DNA of 64,000 bases, from positions 186,001-250,000 of the forward strand of contig NZ_QWGG01000002.1 in NCBI RefSeq assembly GCF_003730195.1. The letters run 5' to 3'. A program made the position numbers and the translations under genes. The DNA comes from Halosimplex salinum (GTDB lineage: Archaea > Halobacteriota > Halobacteria > Halobacteriales > Haloarculaceae). Under the pieces are notes generated by a model. That model ran no database searches. It worked only from the letters and a program-made list of their open reading frames with translations, and had not been told where the DNA came from. Each line of letters begins with the position of its first letter. The first letter of the stretch is position 1. This document shows positions 8,522-17,079 of the stretch, one piece after another.

Positions 8522-9109
8522 ATGAGCGACGTGGACCGGGCGGCGCGGGCCATCGAGGACGGCGAGGCCGTCGTCTACCCGACGGAGACGGTGTACGGGC
8601 TGGGCGTGAACGCCGTCGATCCCGACGCGGTAGAGCGGGTGTTCGAACTGAAAGGGCGGGACCGAGACAAGCCCGTCTCGCTGGGCGTTCCGAGCGTCGA
8701 GCGCGCGCGTGAGTACACCCACCCGACCGAGCGGGAACTGGCGTTCATGCGCGAGTTCCTGCCCGGTCCCGTGACTGTGGTGGTCGAACGACGGGACGTG
8801 GTACCCAACGTTCTCACCGCCGGGCGTGACCGTGTCGGGGTTCGAGTGCCCGACCACGAGCTGGCGCTGGAGCTGTTCGAGGCCGCCGACGTGCCCGTGA
8901 CCGCCACCAGCGCGAATCTCTCGGGAACCGGGAGCGTTCGTGAAGTCGAGGCGTTGAGTTCGGAGGTTCGCGACGCCGTGCGCGTCGTCCTCGACGGCGG
9001 TCGAACAGACGGAAGGGAGAGCACCGTCGTTGATGTCGAGAGCGGGGAGATTCACCGCCGCGGCGCGATGAGTGACGCGATCAAGGCGTGGCTCTCTGAG
9101 TCCGACTGA
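8522..9109 (+). CDS. L-threonylcarbamoyladenylate synthase (Sua5/YciO/YrdC family)
   Basis: A 195-residue YrdC-fold protein. It probably makes threonylcarbamoyl-AMP from threonine, bicarbonate and ATP for the t6A tRNA modification. Family motifs are visible: GEAVVYPTETVYGLG (about 13-27), KGRDRDKP and the SANLSG signature. The short length shows it lacks the extra C-terminal Sua5 domain. ATG 8522 follows a typical spacer. It lies between two inverted repeat copies together with the dioxygenase gene. Confidence 0.92.
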   Translation: MSDVDRAARAIEDGEAVVYPTETVYGLGVNAVDPDAVERVFELKGRDRDKPVSLGVPSVERAREYTHPTERELAFMREFLPGPVTVVVERRDVVPNVLTAGRDRVGVRVPDHELALELFEAADVPVTATSANLSGTGSVREVEALSSEVRDAVRVVLDGGRTDGRESTVVDVESGEIHRRGAMSDAIKAWLSESD

Positions 9110-9163
9110 GTCGGTCGAACTGGATGTCTCTCTCGGCCGACGCCCTCTGAGTCGAAGTGGCCG

Positions 9164-9259
9164 CAGACGATAGTAGACGACGAAAGCCCTCGGCCCGCTC
9201 ACAATGAATCGGAATGACTGCAGACGACAGCACGCGACGAAAGCCCTCGGCCCGCTCAC
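9164..9259. repeat. Partial tandem duplication inside repeat copy B
   Basis: A 25-nt stretch with aaagccctcggcccgctcac occurs at 9178-9202 and again, identical, at 9235-9259, an offset of 57 bp. The flanking gcagacga sequences also match, so roughly one 57-bp unit has been duplicated at the end of the repeat element. Confidence 0.65.
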
Positions 9260-9470
9260 GGTCGCTGAGCGGGATATTCTCGGTCGCTTCGCTCCCTCGA
9301 ATAGAGCCCGCTCAGGCGACTGAACTGAACGCGAGCGCGCCTCGCCCTTTCAGTCCGCCAAGGACAGCACTGCACAACACCACACAGCACCGCGCCTCAC
9401 GCCTCCCCAACCGACTGCGGTGCTCACTCCGTTGCGCTCCTCATCCCTCGCGCGACGCCGTCTCGCGATG
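9219..9470 (-). repeat. Non-coding repeat, copy B (inverted partner of 7041-7281)
   Basis: Read on the minus strand it contains ggcggactgaaagggcgagg (9358-9339), the same core as copy A, followed by agttcagtcgcctga, a variable stem-loop rich in gcgaagcga, and gagggctttcgtcg. Similarity to copy A extends over roughly 230 bp with scattered substitutions. No gene is supported in 9110-9514. Confidence 0.7.
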
Positions 9471-9514
9471 AAACGCTCGACGGCGCGCGCCACCGCGGAC
9501 CGCTACGGACACCT

Positions 9515-10168
9515 CTACATCATCGACTTCAGCGACCTCGTGACCACGCCACACTGGTCCTGGTACTCGCAGGGGGTGCACTTCGAGCGGTTCGAGGTAC
9601 GCGAAGGCGGGCCGTCGATGGCGTCGGCGGTGCGGACGGCCGAGCGGTAGGTCGCCTTCCGGCGGGTGGTGAGCGGGACTTCGCGGACGACGCCGTAGGC
9701 GGGGTACTCGGCGAAGGCGGACTCGACAGGCGTCTCGCGCTCCCACGCCAGCGCCTTCGCGGCGGCGACGAGGCGGACTGTCTGTGGCTCCCACACCCCC
9801 TCGTCCGGTGGGTCGCCGGCGAAGACGAGCGAGGGGCGGGGCGGCCCCTCCAGCACCTTGTGCGCGACGCCGCGACACTCGCGGCCCTCCAGCAACACCT
9901 CGCGGCCGGCGGGATCCACGAGGTCGTCCCACGCGTCGAGGCTCGCGCGCAACTGGCCGAGTCGCGAGCGGTACTGAGTCGGGGTGATCTCTATCGGCGC
10001 GGCCTGTATCTCGGGGTCGCACTCGAGCAGTTCGGGGTAGCGGAAGGCCAGATCTCGGCGCGCGCGAACCCGCTGGGGAACCTCGGTGTCGGCCGCTGGG
10101 TCGCGGTGACGGTAGTAGAGCTTGCGCGGGCAGTACGCCGCCGTCGCCACGTCGCGAAACGTGTGCAT
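9515..10168 (-). CDS. Cas4-like PD-(D/E)XK-fold FeS protein, probably degenerate active site
   Basis: A 217-residue protein of the stand-alone Cas4-related (DUF83) family. The single N-terminal Cys of the 4Fe-4S cluster is C13 in AAYCPRKLYY, and the C-terminal trio is C197, C200 and C206 (KCTPCEYQDQC). The expected D...ExK nuclease residues are not seen; the corresponding strand reads GPPRPSLVFAGDP, with AHK where a Gly-x-Asp is usual. Cas4 proteins process spacers in CRISPR adaptation, but no cas genes or array lie nearby. This is probably a non-CRISPR relative kept for its FeS or DNA-binding role. Start ATG 10168. Confidence 0.72.
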   Translation of the reverse strand: MHTFRDVATAAYCPRKLYYRHRDPAADTEVPQRVRARRDLAFRYPELLECDPEIQAAPIEITPTQYRSRLGQLRASLDAWDDLVDPAGREVLLEGRECRGVAHKVLEGPPRPSLVFAGDPPDEGVWEPQTVRLVAAAKALAWERETPVESAFAEYPAYGVVREVPLTTRRKATYRSAVRTADAIDGPPSRTSNRSKCTPCEYQDQCGVVTRSLKSMM

Positions 10169-10236
10169 GGCCGGCGCTGGCCGCGTACTCGGTGATAAGG
10201 GTTCGGTCGAACTCGCGAAAAAACTGGGACCGCTGT

Positions 10237-10836
10237 TCAGAACGACACGTCGGTCTCGATGTCCTCGGCGGCCTCGTCGAGGCCGTCTTCCGCGATCTGG
10301 TCGGTGAACTGCCCGGAGAGGGCAGTGTCGGTGAGGATCTCGTCGAACTCGGTCTGATAGCGGTGGTTCGCGGCCCGGGCGGCGTCCTGGGCGGCGACGA
10401 CGTGGCGATAGTGGCGGATCGTCGCTTCGTCGACACCGAACTCCGCGGCGAGCGTCTCGTCGCTCGCGTCGCGGCGCCGTCGCAGTTCGCAGACGTCGAA
10501 CGGCGCGTCGGTGTCCTCCCCCCGGAGCAGGTGCAAATCCATGCGTGCGCGGAACACTTCGTCGGCGGAAACCTCCAGTTGCTCGGCGATGGCCTCGTCG
10601 GACTCGTCGTCGTAGAACGCGCGGACGAGCCGCACGTACGTCGCCGTCTCGAAGTCGGTGGCGACGTCGTACCGGCTCCGGAGCGCCTCGATAACCCCCC
10701 GCAGGCGCTCCCGGGTCGTCTCCTCGTCCGTCGACTCCGGTATCGAGCCGCGTAGCTCCTCCTGGGTCTCCGTGACGGTCTCCTCGTCGGAGACGTCCAT
10801 GAAGATGTCCCGCAGTTCCTCTGTCTTTTCGTCCAT
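10237..10836 (-). CDS. Conditioned medium-induced protein 4-like
   Basis: A 199-residue acidic soluble protein beginning MDEKTEELRDIFMDVSDEETVTE. I recall this opening from the haloarchaeal 'conditioned medium-induced protein 4' family. A central region (about 70-150: ALRSRYDVATDFETATYVRLVRAFYDDESDEAIAEQL; ETLAAEFGVDEATIRHYRHVV) contains two helix-turn-helix-like segments, so a DNA-binding role in growth-phase or quorum responses is plausible but unproven. The in-frame start at 10863 is rejected because the signature N-terminus begins at 10836. It lies directly upstream of the Cas4-like gene on the same strand. Confidence 0.75.
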   Translation of the reverse strand: MDEKTEELRDIFMDVSDEETVTETQEELRGSIPESTDEETTRERLRGVIEALRSRYDVATDFETATYVRLVRAFYDDESDEAIAEQLEVSADEVFRARMDLHLLRGEDTDAPFDVCELRRRRDASDETLAAEFGVDEATIRHYRHVVAAQDAARAANHRYQTEFDEILTDTALSGQFTDQIAEDGLDEAAEDIETDVSF

Positions 10837-11000
10837 CCCCGACCTGAGACCGGGGGCGCACACCTAAATAATTGTTGACACCTGCGGCGTCTCGCGACTC
10901 GTCCGGCCCTCGAAAACCCGTACACGACGAACCTGTTGTGAACGGTTGTCGTGTGAATTCGTAGCAAGCTTTAAGCGCGCCGTCGCCCGCGTTCTAGGAA

Positions 11001-13163
11001 ATGTTGCTCCAGTCGGGCGCGCCGACGCGGCCCACCTTCTGGGGGATCGGACCCGTCGGGAAGGCCGCGTTCTACTACCTCGCCGCGCTGGCGATCGTCG
11101 TCTTCCTGCTCGGGGCTTACCGACGAGTCACCCGCTACGCGGCGGGGCGCGAAGACCCCCTCCCGCGACTCGACGACCTGCCCGGGCGGGTCGTCGCCGC
11201 GGCGCGAACGGTGGGCTCGAATCGGACGCTCCGCGACGGCGACGTCGTCGCCGGGTTCGCCCACGCGTTCGTCCTCTGGGGATTCCTCACCCTCCTGATC
11301 GCGACGACCATCCTCGGCATCGACATGGACTTCTACCGCCCGCTGACAGGCGAATCGTTCTTCGTCGGCGACTTCTACCTCTCGTACTCCTTCGTCGTCG
11401 ACGCCATGGGCCTGCTGTTCGTCGTCGGCCTCGGCGTCTTCCTCTACCGCCGGTACGCCGCCCGCGACGGACGTCTCTGGGGCCGCCACACCAGCAACGA
11501 GGACGACCTGTTCGTCTGGGCGCTGTTTCTCCTCGGCGTCGGCGGCTACCTCACCGAAGGGTTCCGCATCCTCGGGCAGAACTACCCCGACTTCGAGACG
11601 GTGAGCTTCGTCGGCTGGGCGACCGCTCTCGTCCTCGACGGCGCCGGGATGACCCCCGGCATGGCCGAAGCGGCCTACCCCCTCGTCTGGTGGAGCCACT
11701 CGATCCTCGCGCTGGCCTTTATCGCCGCCATCCCGCTGGGCAAACCGTTCCACATGCTCTCCTCGTACGCCAACGTCGTCACCCACGACGACGACGCGGG
11801 CAGGCGACTGCCCGGTGTCCCGGCCGACCTGGAGGAGACCAACGCCGAGTCCATCGACGACTTCACCTGGAAGGAACTGCTCGACCAGGACGCCTGTACC
11901 AAGTGCGGCCGGTGTTCAGCAGCGTGCCCGGCGAAGGCCGCCGGCCGCCCGCTCGACCCGCGCGACGTCATCCTCGACCTGAAGAACTACCGCGAGTCCC
12001 GCGACGCCGGCGACGAGGAGGTCCCCATCGTCGCCGACGGCGGAACCTCGGTCATCGACGCCGAGACGATGGAGTCGTGTATGGCCTGCATGGCCTGCAT
12101 GGACGCCTGCCCCGTCGAGATCGAACACCTCACCTCGTTCACCCGGCTGAACCGCCAGCTCGTCGACCAGGGCGACCTCGACCGCAACGTGCAGGACGTG
12201 TTCCAGAACGTCATGCAGCAGGGCAACACCTTCGGCGAGTCACAGCGCAATCGCGCCGACTGGGCCGACCCGCTCGACGCCGACCCGGCGGACGCCCGCG
12301 AGCAGTCCGTCGAATACCTCTGGTACGTCGGCGACTACCCGAGCTTCGACGACCGCAACGAGAAGGTCGCCCGCTCGCTCGCCAGACTGTTCGAGGAGGC
12401 CGACGTGGACTACGGGATCCTCTACGACGACGAGGTGTACGACGGCAACGACGTGCGCCGCGTCGGCGAGGAGTTCCTCTTCGTCGAGCAGGCCGCGACG
12501 CTCGTCGACACCTTCGACGACTGCGAGTTCGAGAAGATCGTCTGCACCGACCCCCACGCGTTCAACACCTTCGCCAACGAGTACCCCGAGGTCGACTTCC
12601 AGGAGTTCGCCGACGACCCGATGATGGACGTCCCCGAGGAGAACTGGGCGGGTGCCCCGGTCTTCCACTGGACGCAGGTCGTCGAGGACCTCGTCGACGA
12701 CGGCCGACTCGGCCTCCGCGGCGACGAACTCGACTACACCGTCACCTACCACGACCCCTGTCACCTCGGGCGGTACAACGGCGAGTACGAGGCGCCCCGC
12801 GACCTCGTCCGCGCGACCGGCTGTGACCTCGCCGAGATGCCGCGCAACCGCGACGATTCCTTTTGCTGTGGCGGGGGCGGCGGCGGGCTCTGGATGGAGT
12901 TCGACGAGGAGCCCAAACCCAGCGAGGAACGCCTGCGCGAGGCCGTCGAAGACACCCGCGCCGGCGCCGCCGTCGAGAAGTTCGTCGTCGCCTGCCCGAT
13001 GTGCACGACGATGTTCGAGGACGGCCGCAAGACCGGCGACTTCGAGGACGAGATCGAGGTCGTCGACGTGGCCGAACTGCTGATCGAGGCGGTCGAGGTT
13101 CGGGAGACCGGCGGCGTGGTCGCCGGAGAAGGCGGCGCGGCGGAGTCCCCGGCGGACGACTGA
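11001..13163 (+). CDS. Membrane-bound FeS oxidoreductase (EtfD/HdrD-like)
   Basis: A 720-residue protein. The N-terminal ~250 residues hold five or six membrane helices with histidines, resembling a NarI/HdrE-type heme b domain. Two 4Fe-4S motifs follow: CTKCGRCSAACPA (about 299-311) and CMACMACMDACPVE. The C-terminus carries a CCG/HdrD-type domain (HDPCHLGRYNG, FCCGGGGGG, ACPMC). This layout matches proteins that pass electrons from ETF or acyl-CoA oxidation to the quinone pool. Substrate assignment is by analogy. ATG 11001 has a TATA-like ctttaag at 10968-10974, about 30 nt upstream, typical of a leaderless mRNA. Confidence 0.88.
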   Translation: MLLQSGAPTRPTFWGIGPVGKAAFYYLAALAIVVFLLGAYRRVTRYAAGREDPLPRLDDLPGRVVAAARTVGSNRTLRDGDVVAGFAHAFVLWGFLTLLIATTILGIDMDFYRPLTGESFFVGDFYLSYSFVVDAMGLLFVVGLGVFLYRRYAARDGRLWGRHTSNEDDLFVWALFLLGVGGYLTEGFRILGQNYPDFETVSFVGWATALVLDGAGMTPGMAEAAYPLVWWSHSILALAFIAAIPLGKPFHMLSSYANVVTHDDDAGRRLPGVPADLEETNAESIDDFTWKELLDQDACTKCGRCSAACPAKAAGRPLDPRDVILDLKNYRESRDAGDEEVPIVADGGTSVIDAETMESCMACMACMDACPVEIEHLTSFTRLNRQLVDQGDLDRNVQDVFQNVMQQGNTFGESQRNRADWADPLDADPADAREQSVEYLWYVGDYPSFDDRNEKVARSLARLFEEADVDYGILYDDEVYDGNDVRRVGEEFLFVEQAATLVDTFDDCEFEKIVCTDPHAFNTFANEYPEVDFQEFADDPMMDVPEENWAGAPVFHWTQVVEDLVDDGRLGLRGDELDYTVTYHDPCHLGRYNGEYEAPRDLVRATGCDLAEMPRNRDDSFCCGGGGGGLWMEFDEEPKPSEERLREAVEDTRAGAAVEKFVVACPMCTTMFEDGRKTGDFEDEIEVVDVAELLIEAVEVRETGGVVAGEGGAAESPADD

Positions 13164-13181
13164 GCGGCGGAAGAGACGAGA

Positions 13182-14102
13182 TCAGTCGCGGACTTCCACG
13201 TCGAACTTGCTCCGCCAGCGATACCGGCGGCCGCCCCAGACGAACGTCCGCCGGAGGTGGGCGTAGGTCCCCAGCGGGACCGACGCGAGGAACGACGGGT
13301 AGGCGAGCAGGAACGTCGGGCTGGCGACGCCGAACCGGGCGTAGGCCGCGCCGGCCAGCGCCGTCAGGACGACGGCCGACGGGAGCGGGAAACAGAGGGC
13401 CAGCACGAAGGCGATCAGGACGGCGACCGTCGAGACGGCCGTCCCGCGGGGGTCGTGCCGGTGGACGAGCTGGGTGAACCTGACGTGGCGTTCGAGCGTC
13501 TCCCGGACGGTCCCGCCGACCGTGACGAGGCGCGTCCGCCGGAGCGTCGTCACGTCGACGGCGTCCGTGAGGAGGCCATCGTCGCTGACGCTCCGGTGGA
13601 GTCGGTCGACCAGCGCCGCCTCGTCGTCGAGGTCGGAGCGCTCGAAGGCGACCGCGCCGCCCCACGCGTAGTCGTTCGCGTACGTGGACAGCGTGCCGCC
13701 GACGACGTACACCGGCTCCAGCAGGACCGCGAGCGGGTCCTGTCCGACGAAGACGGGGACCTCTGAGACGGGACCGCGGGCCTCGTAGTCGGCGTGGAGC
13801 CGGTCGAGCCAGTCGGGCGGGTGGTGGAAGTCGTCGTCCGTCCAGACGACCCGCTCGTGTGCGGCGGCCTCCATCCCCGCCGCGACGGCGTTGGCCTTGC
13901 CCGAACAGCCGTCCGGCTCGCCGGCCGCGACGAGTTCGACGTTCGCCGGCAGGTCGCCGCGGCGCTCTGTCACCGGGTCGGCGTCGCCGTCGTGGACGAC
14001 GAGCAGTTCGTCGCGGGCGGTCAGCTGGTCGGCCACCTCCGTACAGGCGTCGGTCCACGTCACCGCTGGCAAGATCACGCTCGTCGGCGGGCGGCCGGTC
14101 AT
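13182..14102 (-). CDS. Family 2 glycosyltransferase, membrane-anchored
   Basis: A 306-residue GT-A-fold glycosyltransferase. The N-terminal catalytic domain shows TSVILPAVTW, a Gly/Lys nucleotide-binding region (GCSGKANAVAAGM) and a DDD metal-binding motif (VVWTDDDFHHP, about 88-92). The C-terminal part has two or three hydrophobic segments (about 225-275), so the enzyme sits at the membrane. Sugar donor and acceptor are unknown; glycolipids or S-layer glycans are possible. It is convergent with the oxidoreductase gene, 18 bp apart. Confidence 0.85.
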   Translation of the reverse strand: MTGRPPTSVILPAVTWTDACTEVADQLTARDELLVVHDGDADPVTERRGDLPANVELVAAGEPDGCSGKANAVAAGMEAAAHERVVWTDDDFHHPPDWLDRLHADYEARGPVSEVPVFVGQDPLAVLLEPVYVVGGTLSTYANDYAWGGAVAFERSDLDDEAALVDRLHRSVSDDGLLTDAVDVTTLRRTRLVTVGGTVRETLERHVRFTQLVHRHDPRGTAVSTVAVLIAFVLALCFPLPSAVVLTALAGAAYARFGVASPTFLLAYPSFLASVPLGTYAHLRRTFVWGGRRYRWRSKFDVEVRD

Positions 14103-14247
14103 GTCTGTGCGTTCGGCCGTCGTCGAGGTAAGTCGAGTCGACGCGTGTGAAAGCCGACTCCCCCCGTGCCGGCCGCGTCCAGCGCCGACCCGCTCCCGAC
14201 GGCACCGACCCGACAGCGTTTACCCGCTCTCGTCCGTGGACTCGCCC

Positions 14248-14991
14248 ATGGATGTCGCGCTCGTCACGGTCGGCGACGAACTGCTCGCTGGCGACACCGA
14301 GAACACGAACGCGACCTGGCTGGCCCGCCAGCTCACCGAACGCGGGGCCACCGTCACGCGGATGCTCACCATCCCCGACGACCGGGCCCTGATCGCCAGT
14401 CGCGTCCGCGAGTACGCCGACGCCTTCGACGCCGTGATCGTCACCGGCGGCCTCGGCGACACGCCCGACGACCTGACTGTAGAAGCCGTCGCCGACGCGT
14501 TCGACCGCGACATGGAAGTCCAGCCCGCGGTGCGCGAACGGATCGCCGAGAAGGCCCGACGCTACCGCGAAGCGAACCCCGAGCGCTACGAACAGCACGA
14601 CTTCGACCTCGACCTGGACGAGACGAGCGCGCTCCCGGCCGGAGCCCGCCCGCTCCAGACGGAGGCGAGCTTCAATCCCGGCTGCGTCGTCGAGAACGTG
14701 TACGTCTTCCCCGGGTTCCCCGGCGAACTCAAGGAGATGTTCGACAGCGTCGCCGACGAGTTCGGCGGCGACGCCGTCTCCGACTCGGTCCCCACCTCCA
14801 CGCCCGAGGGCGCGCTCAGAGACGTACTCGACGGCGTCCGCGAGCGCTTCGACGTGGCTGTCGGGAGCTACCCCGCCCGTCAGGGGAAATCCGGGCGCGT
14901 GAAGGTGACCGGCACCGACCCCGCGGAAGTCGAGCGGGCCATCGAGTGGGTCGACGAACGCGTCGCGGACCCCGAACCGGACGACGACTGA
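14248..14991 (+). CDS. CinA N-terminal / molybdopterin-binding domain protein
   Basis: A 247-residue MoCF_biosynth-fold protein (COG1058). It starts MDVALVTVGDELLAGDTENTN, with VTGGLGDTPDDLT in the nucleotide-binding loop and a VFPGFPGELKEMF region. It lacks the C-terminal nicotinamide-nucleotide amidase domain of bacterial CinA, as usual for archaeal forms. In bacteria the N-terminal domain is an ADP-ribose pyrophosphatase; the archaeal function is less certain. ATG 14248 is chosen because the family motif begins at once; the open frame upstream is the antisense of the divergent glycosyltransferase. Confidence 0.9.
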   Translation: MDVALVTVGDELLAGDTENTNATWLARQLTERGATVTRMLTIPDDRALIASRVREYADAFDAVIVTGGLGDTPDDLTVEAVADAFDRDMEVQPAVRERIAEKARRYREANPERYEQHDFDLDLDETSALPAGARPLQTEASFNPGCVVENVYVFPGFPGELKEMFDSVADEFGGDAVSDSVPTSTPEGALRDVLDGVRERFDVAVGSYPARQGKSGRVKVTGTDPAEVERAIEWVDERVADPEPDDD

Positions 14992-15006
14992 GCGCACCGG
15001 CCGTCG

Positions 15007-15564
15007 CTATCGACTCGACCACTCGTCCGCGAGGAGACCGTACTCGACGCGGTCGACGTACTCGCCGCCGACGAAATAGTAGTCGCTCCGCCGCCCCTCC
15101 TCGGTGAACTCCAGCCGGTCGATCAAGGCCGCCGAGCGGTCGTTACTTGCTAGTCGGCCCGCGTTCAGCCGGTGGAGCCGTCGCTCCTCGAAGGCGTAGT
15201 CGACCAGCGTCGAGAGGGCGTCGGTCGCGTACCCCTCTCCCTCCGCGTCGGGCGCGAGCCACGTCCCGATCTCGGCGCGGCCGGAGGCCTCCTCGATCCG
15301 GAACAGCGCACAGAATCCCAGACGGTCGGGGTCCGGATCGTCGCCGTTCCCGTCGCCTCCGTCTCCGCAGATCAGCAGCCCGACCGTCTCGTCGAACCCC
15401 TCGACGTACTCCTCGCGCGCGTCCTCGCGATTCTGGGGATGGACGCGCGGCATCGACAGCCGAACGGCCGGGTCGTTGTGACACCGCTGGAGGAAGTCGA
15501 CGTCCTCCTCCTCGGGCGGTCTGAGCGTGACGCGGTCGCCGCGCAGGAAGACGGGACCGGGCAT
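15007..15564 (-). CDS. GNAT N-acetyltransferase (RimJ/RimL type), copy 1
   Basis: A 185-residue acetyltransferase starting MPGPVFLRGDRVTLRPPEEEDVDFL. The acetyl-CoA loop appears as LAPDAEGEGYATDALSTLVDYAF, the equivalent of the R/QxxGxG/A motif with an E in place of the usual Q/R. Members acetylate protein N-termini, ribosomal proteins or small amines. Its ATG overlaps the stop of the upstream paralogue (TGATG at 15566-15562). The substrate cannot be inferred. Confidence 0.88.
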   Translation of the reverse strand: MPGPVFLRGDRVTLRPPEEEDVDFLQRCHNDPAVRLSMPRVHPQNREDAREEYVEGFDETVGLLICGDGGDGNGDDPDPDRLGFCALFRIEEASGRAEIGTWLAPDAEGEGYATDALSTLVDYAFEERRLHRLNAGRLASNDRSAALIDRLEFTEEGRRSDYYFVGGEYVDRVEYGLLADEWSSR

Positions 15565-16151
15565 CAGTCCTCGCCCTCCGCGGCGCTGGCGTCGCCGCGG
15601 TCGAGCCCGTCCCACTCGCGCTCGACGATGCCGTAGAGGTCGGCGTCGACGTACTCGCCATCGACGTAGAACGTCTCGCGGCGGCGGCCCTCGTGTTCGA
15701 AGCCGACCTTCTCCAGCACGGCACGTGAGCCGTCGTTGAACGCCAGGACGCGAGCGTCGACCTTGTGGAGGCGGCGCTCCGTGAAACAGTAGTCGACGAG
15801 CAGTTCGGCCGCCGCCGTGGCGTAGCCGTTGCCCTGGTGGTCCGGCGCGATCCAGTAGCCGATCTCGACGCTCCCGCGCTGTTTGTGCAGGTCGAACAGG
15901 AACGCCTCGCCGACTCGTTCGACGGAGTCCGGGTCACCGTCGTCGGCGCAGACGAGAAACGTCTCGCTCTCGTCGGAGTCGGTCATCTGCTCGAGCCGGT
16001 CGGCCACGTCGTCCGCCGAGGCCGGGGACCCGCCGCCGAACCCGGGCCGAACGGCGGGGTGGTTCGCGTGGCGGTGGAAGAACTCGTAGTCGGACTCCTC
16101 GACGGGGCGGAGGGTGACGCCGTCGCCGCGGAGGAAGACGGGACCGGGCAT
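15564..16151 (-). CDS. GNAT N-acetyltransferase (RimJ/RimL type), copy 2
   Basis: A 195-residue acetyltransferase starting MPGPVFLRGDGVTLRPVEESDYEFF, almost the same N-terminus as the downstream gene. The acetyl-CoA loop is canonical (APDHQGNGYATAAAELLVDYCF). The conserved tail FEHEGRRRETFYVDGEYVD matches the downstream FTEEGRRSDYYFVGGEYVD. The pair clearly arose by tandem duplication and is translationally coupled by a one-base overlap. Confidence 0.9.
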   Translation of the reverse strand: MPGPVFLRGDGVTLRPVEESDYEFFHRHANHPAVRPGFGGGSPASADDVADRLEQMTDSDESETFLVCADDGDPDSVERVGEAFLFDLHKQRGSVEIGYWIAPDHQGNGYATAAAELLVDYCFTERRLHKVDARVLAFNDGSRAVLEKVGFEHEGRRRETFYVDGEYVDADLYGIVEREWDGLDRGDASAAEGED

Positions 16152-16222
16152 ACGCGGCGACTCTCGCGGAACCCGCGAAAACGTTGCGGTGCCCTGGCAC
16201 CCGGTGACAGGACCGGGCCGGC

Positions 16223-16870
16223 TCAGAAGAAGTTCAGCAGGCCCAGCGTGACCGCGTAGTGGTAGGCCAGCGCGAGCCACGTCTCGAAGATGATCGTGCC
16301 GACCGCCGAGAGCGCGGCGAACTCGCGGACGTCCATCTCGGCGACGCCGGCGGGGACCGTGAGCATCCCGCGGGTGAACAGCAGCGCGTTGCTGACGAGC
16401 ACGGCCCACTTGCCCCAGCGGTCGAACCAGCCGTCGAAGCGGTCGAGTTTCGACTCCTCGATGCGGAACCACGGCTTCTGGAGGAGCCACTCGCGACCGC
16501 CCCGCTTGGCGAGCTGGAACAGGGCGACCTGCCCCGCGGTCGCGCCGACCGTCGCGACCGCCACGATGAGCAGGATGGTTCCCCACTCGTAGCCCGAGGG
16601 GGCGGTCGCCAGCAGTTCGATCGCACCGGGCACGAGCGCCTCGCTCGGGGCGAAGTACAGCAACATCGCCCCTTCGAGGACGAATATCGGGAGGAGCGCC
16701 GGGAGGCCGTAGTCGTCGATGATCCGCTTCGCGAACGCCTCGTCACCGAAGACGAAGAGGAGGACGCCGGCGATAGCCAGGACGAAGAAGAAGCCGGCGA
16801 CGACGATCAGGCCGTAGTCCTCGGCGAAGCCACGCAGCCGGGACCGCTCGGTCGAGGACGGTGTCGCCAT
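16223..16870 (-). CDS. DedA/SNARE-associated family membrane protein
   Basis: A 215-residue integral membrane protein with about five hydrophobic segments. The family core region (VATVGATAGQVALFQLAKRGGREWL) and the amphipathic GYEWGTI-type re-entrant segment are visible. DedA proteins move phospholipids or undecaprenyl/dolichyl carriers between membrane leaflets. The gene is a single unit downstream of a divergent promoter shared with hemB. Confidence 0.85.
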   Translation of the reverse strand: MATPSSTERSRLRGFAEDYGLIVVAGFFFVLAIAGVLLFVFGDEAFAKRIIDDYGLPALLPIFVLEGAMLLYFAPSEALVPGAIELLATAPSGYEWGTILLIVAVATVGATAGQVALFQLAKRGGREWLLQKPWFRIEESKLDRFDGWFDRWGKWAVLVSNALLFTRGMLTVPAGVAEMDVREFAALSAVGTIIFETWLALAYHYAVTLGLLNFF

Positions 16871-17079
16871 CTACCCGATCAGTGTCGACTCGGCGGCAAG
16901 TGTCTTTCTGTCTGTCGGGTCCGCCGGTTTCGTGACTCCAGTGTGACTGGAAGTGACGTTCAGCCATCGATTCCGTCGTCGGATGTCCTCGCTCGCTCCG
17001 CTCGCTGCGGGCACCCCTCCGCGAAAAAGAGGGTGGTCGAGCCGGTGGCCTCTTTACCGAAAGACGACGACAACGGGGT

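Noticed and set aside
9515-10168. CRISPR-Cas locus suggested by the Cas4-like gene
   Set aside because: No cas1, cas2, effector gene or direct-repeat array is present anywhere in the window; neighbours are unrelated.
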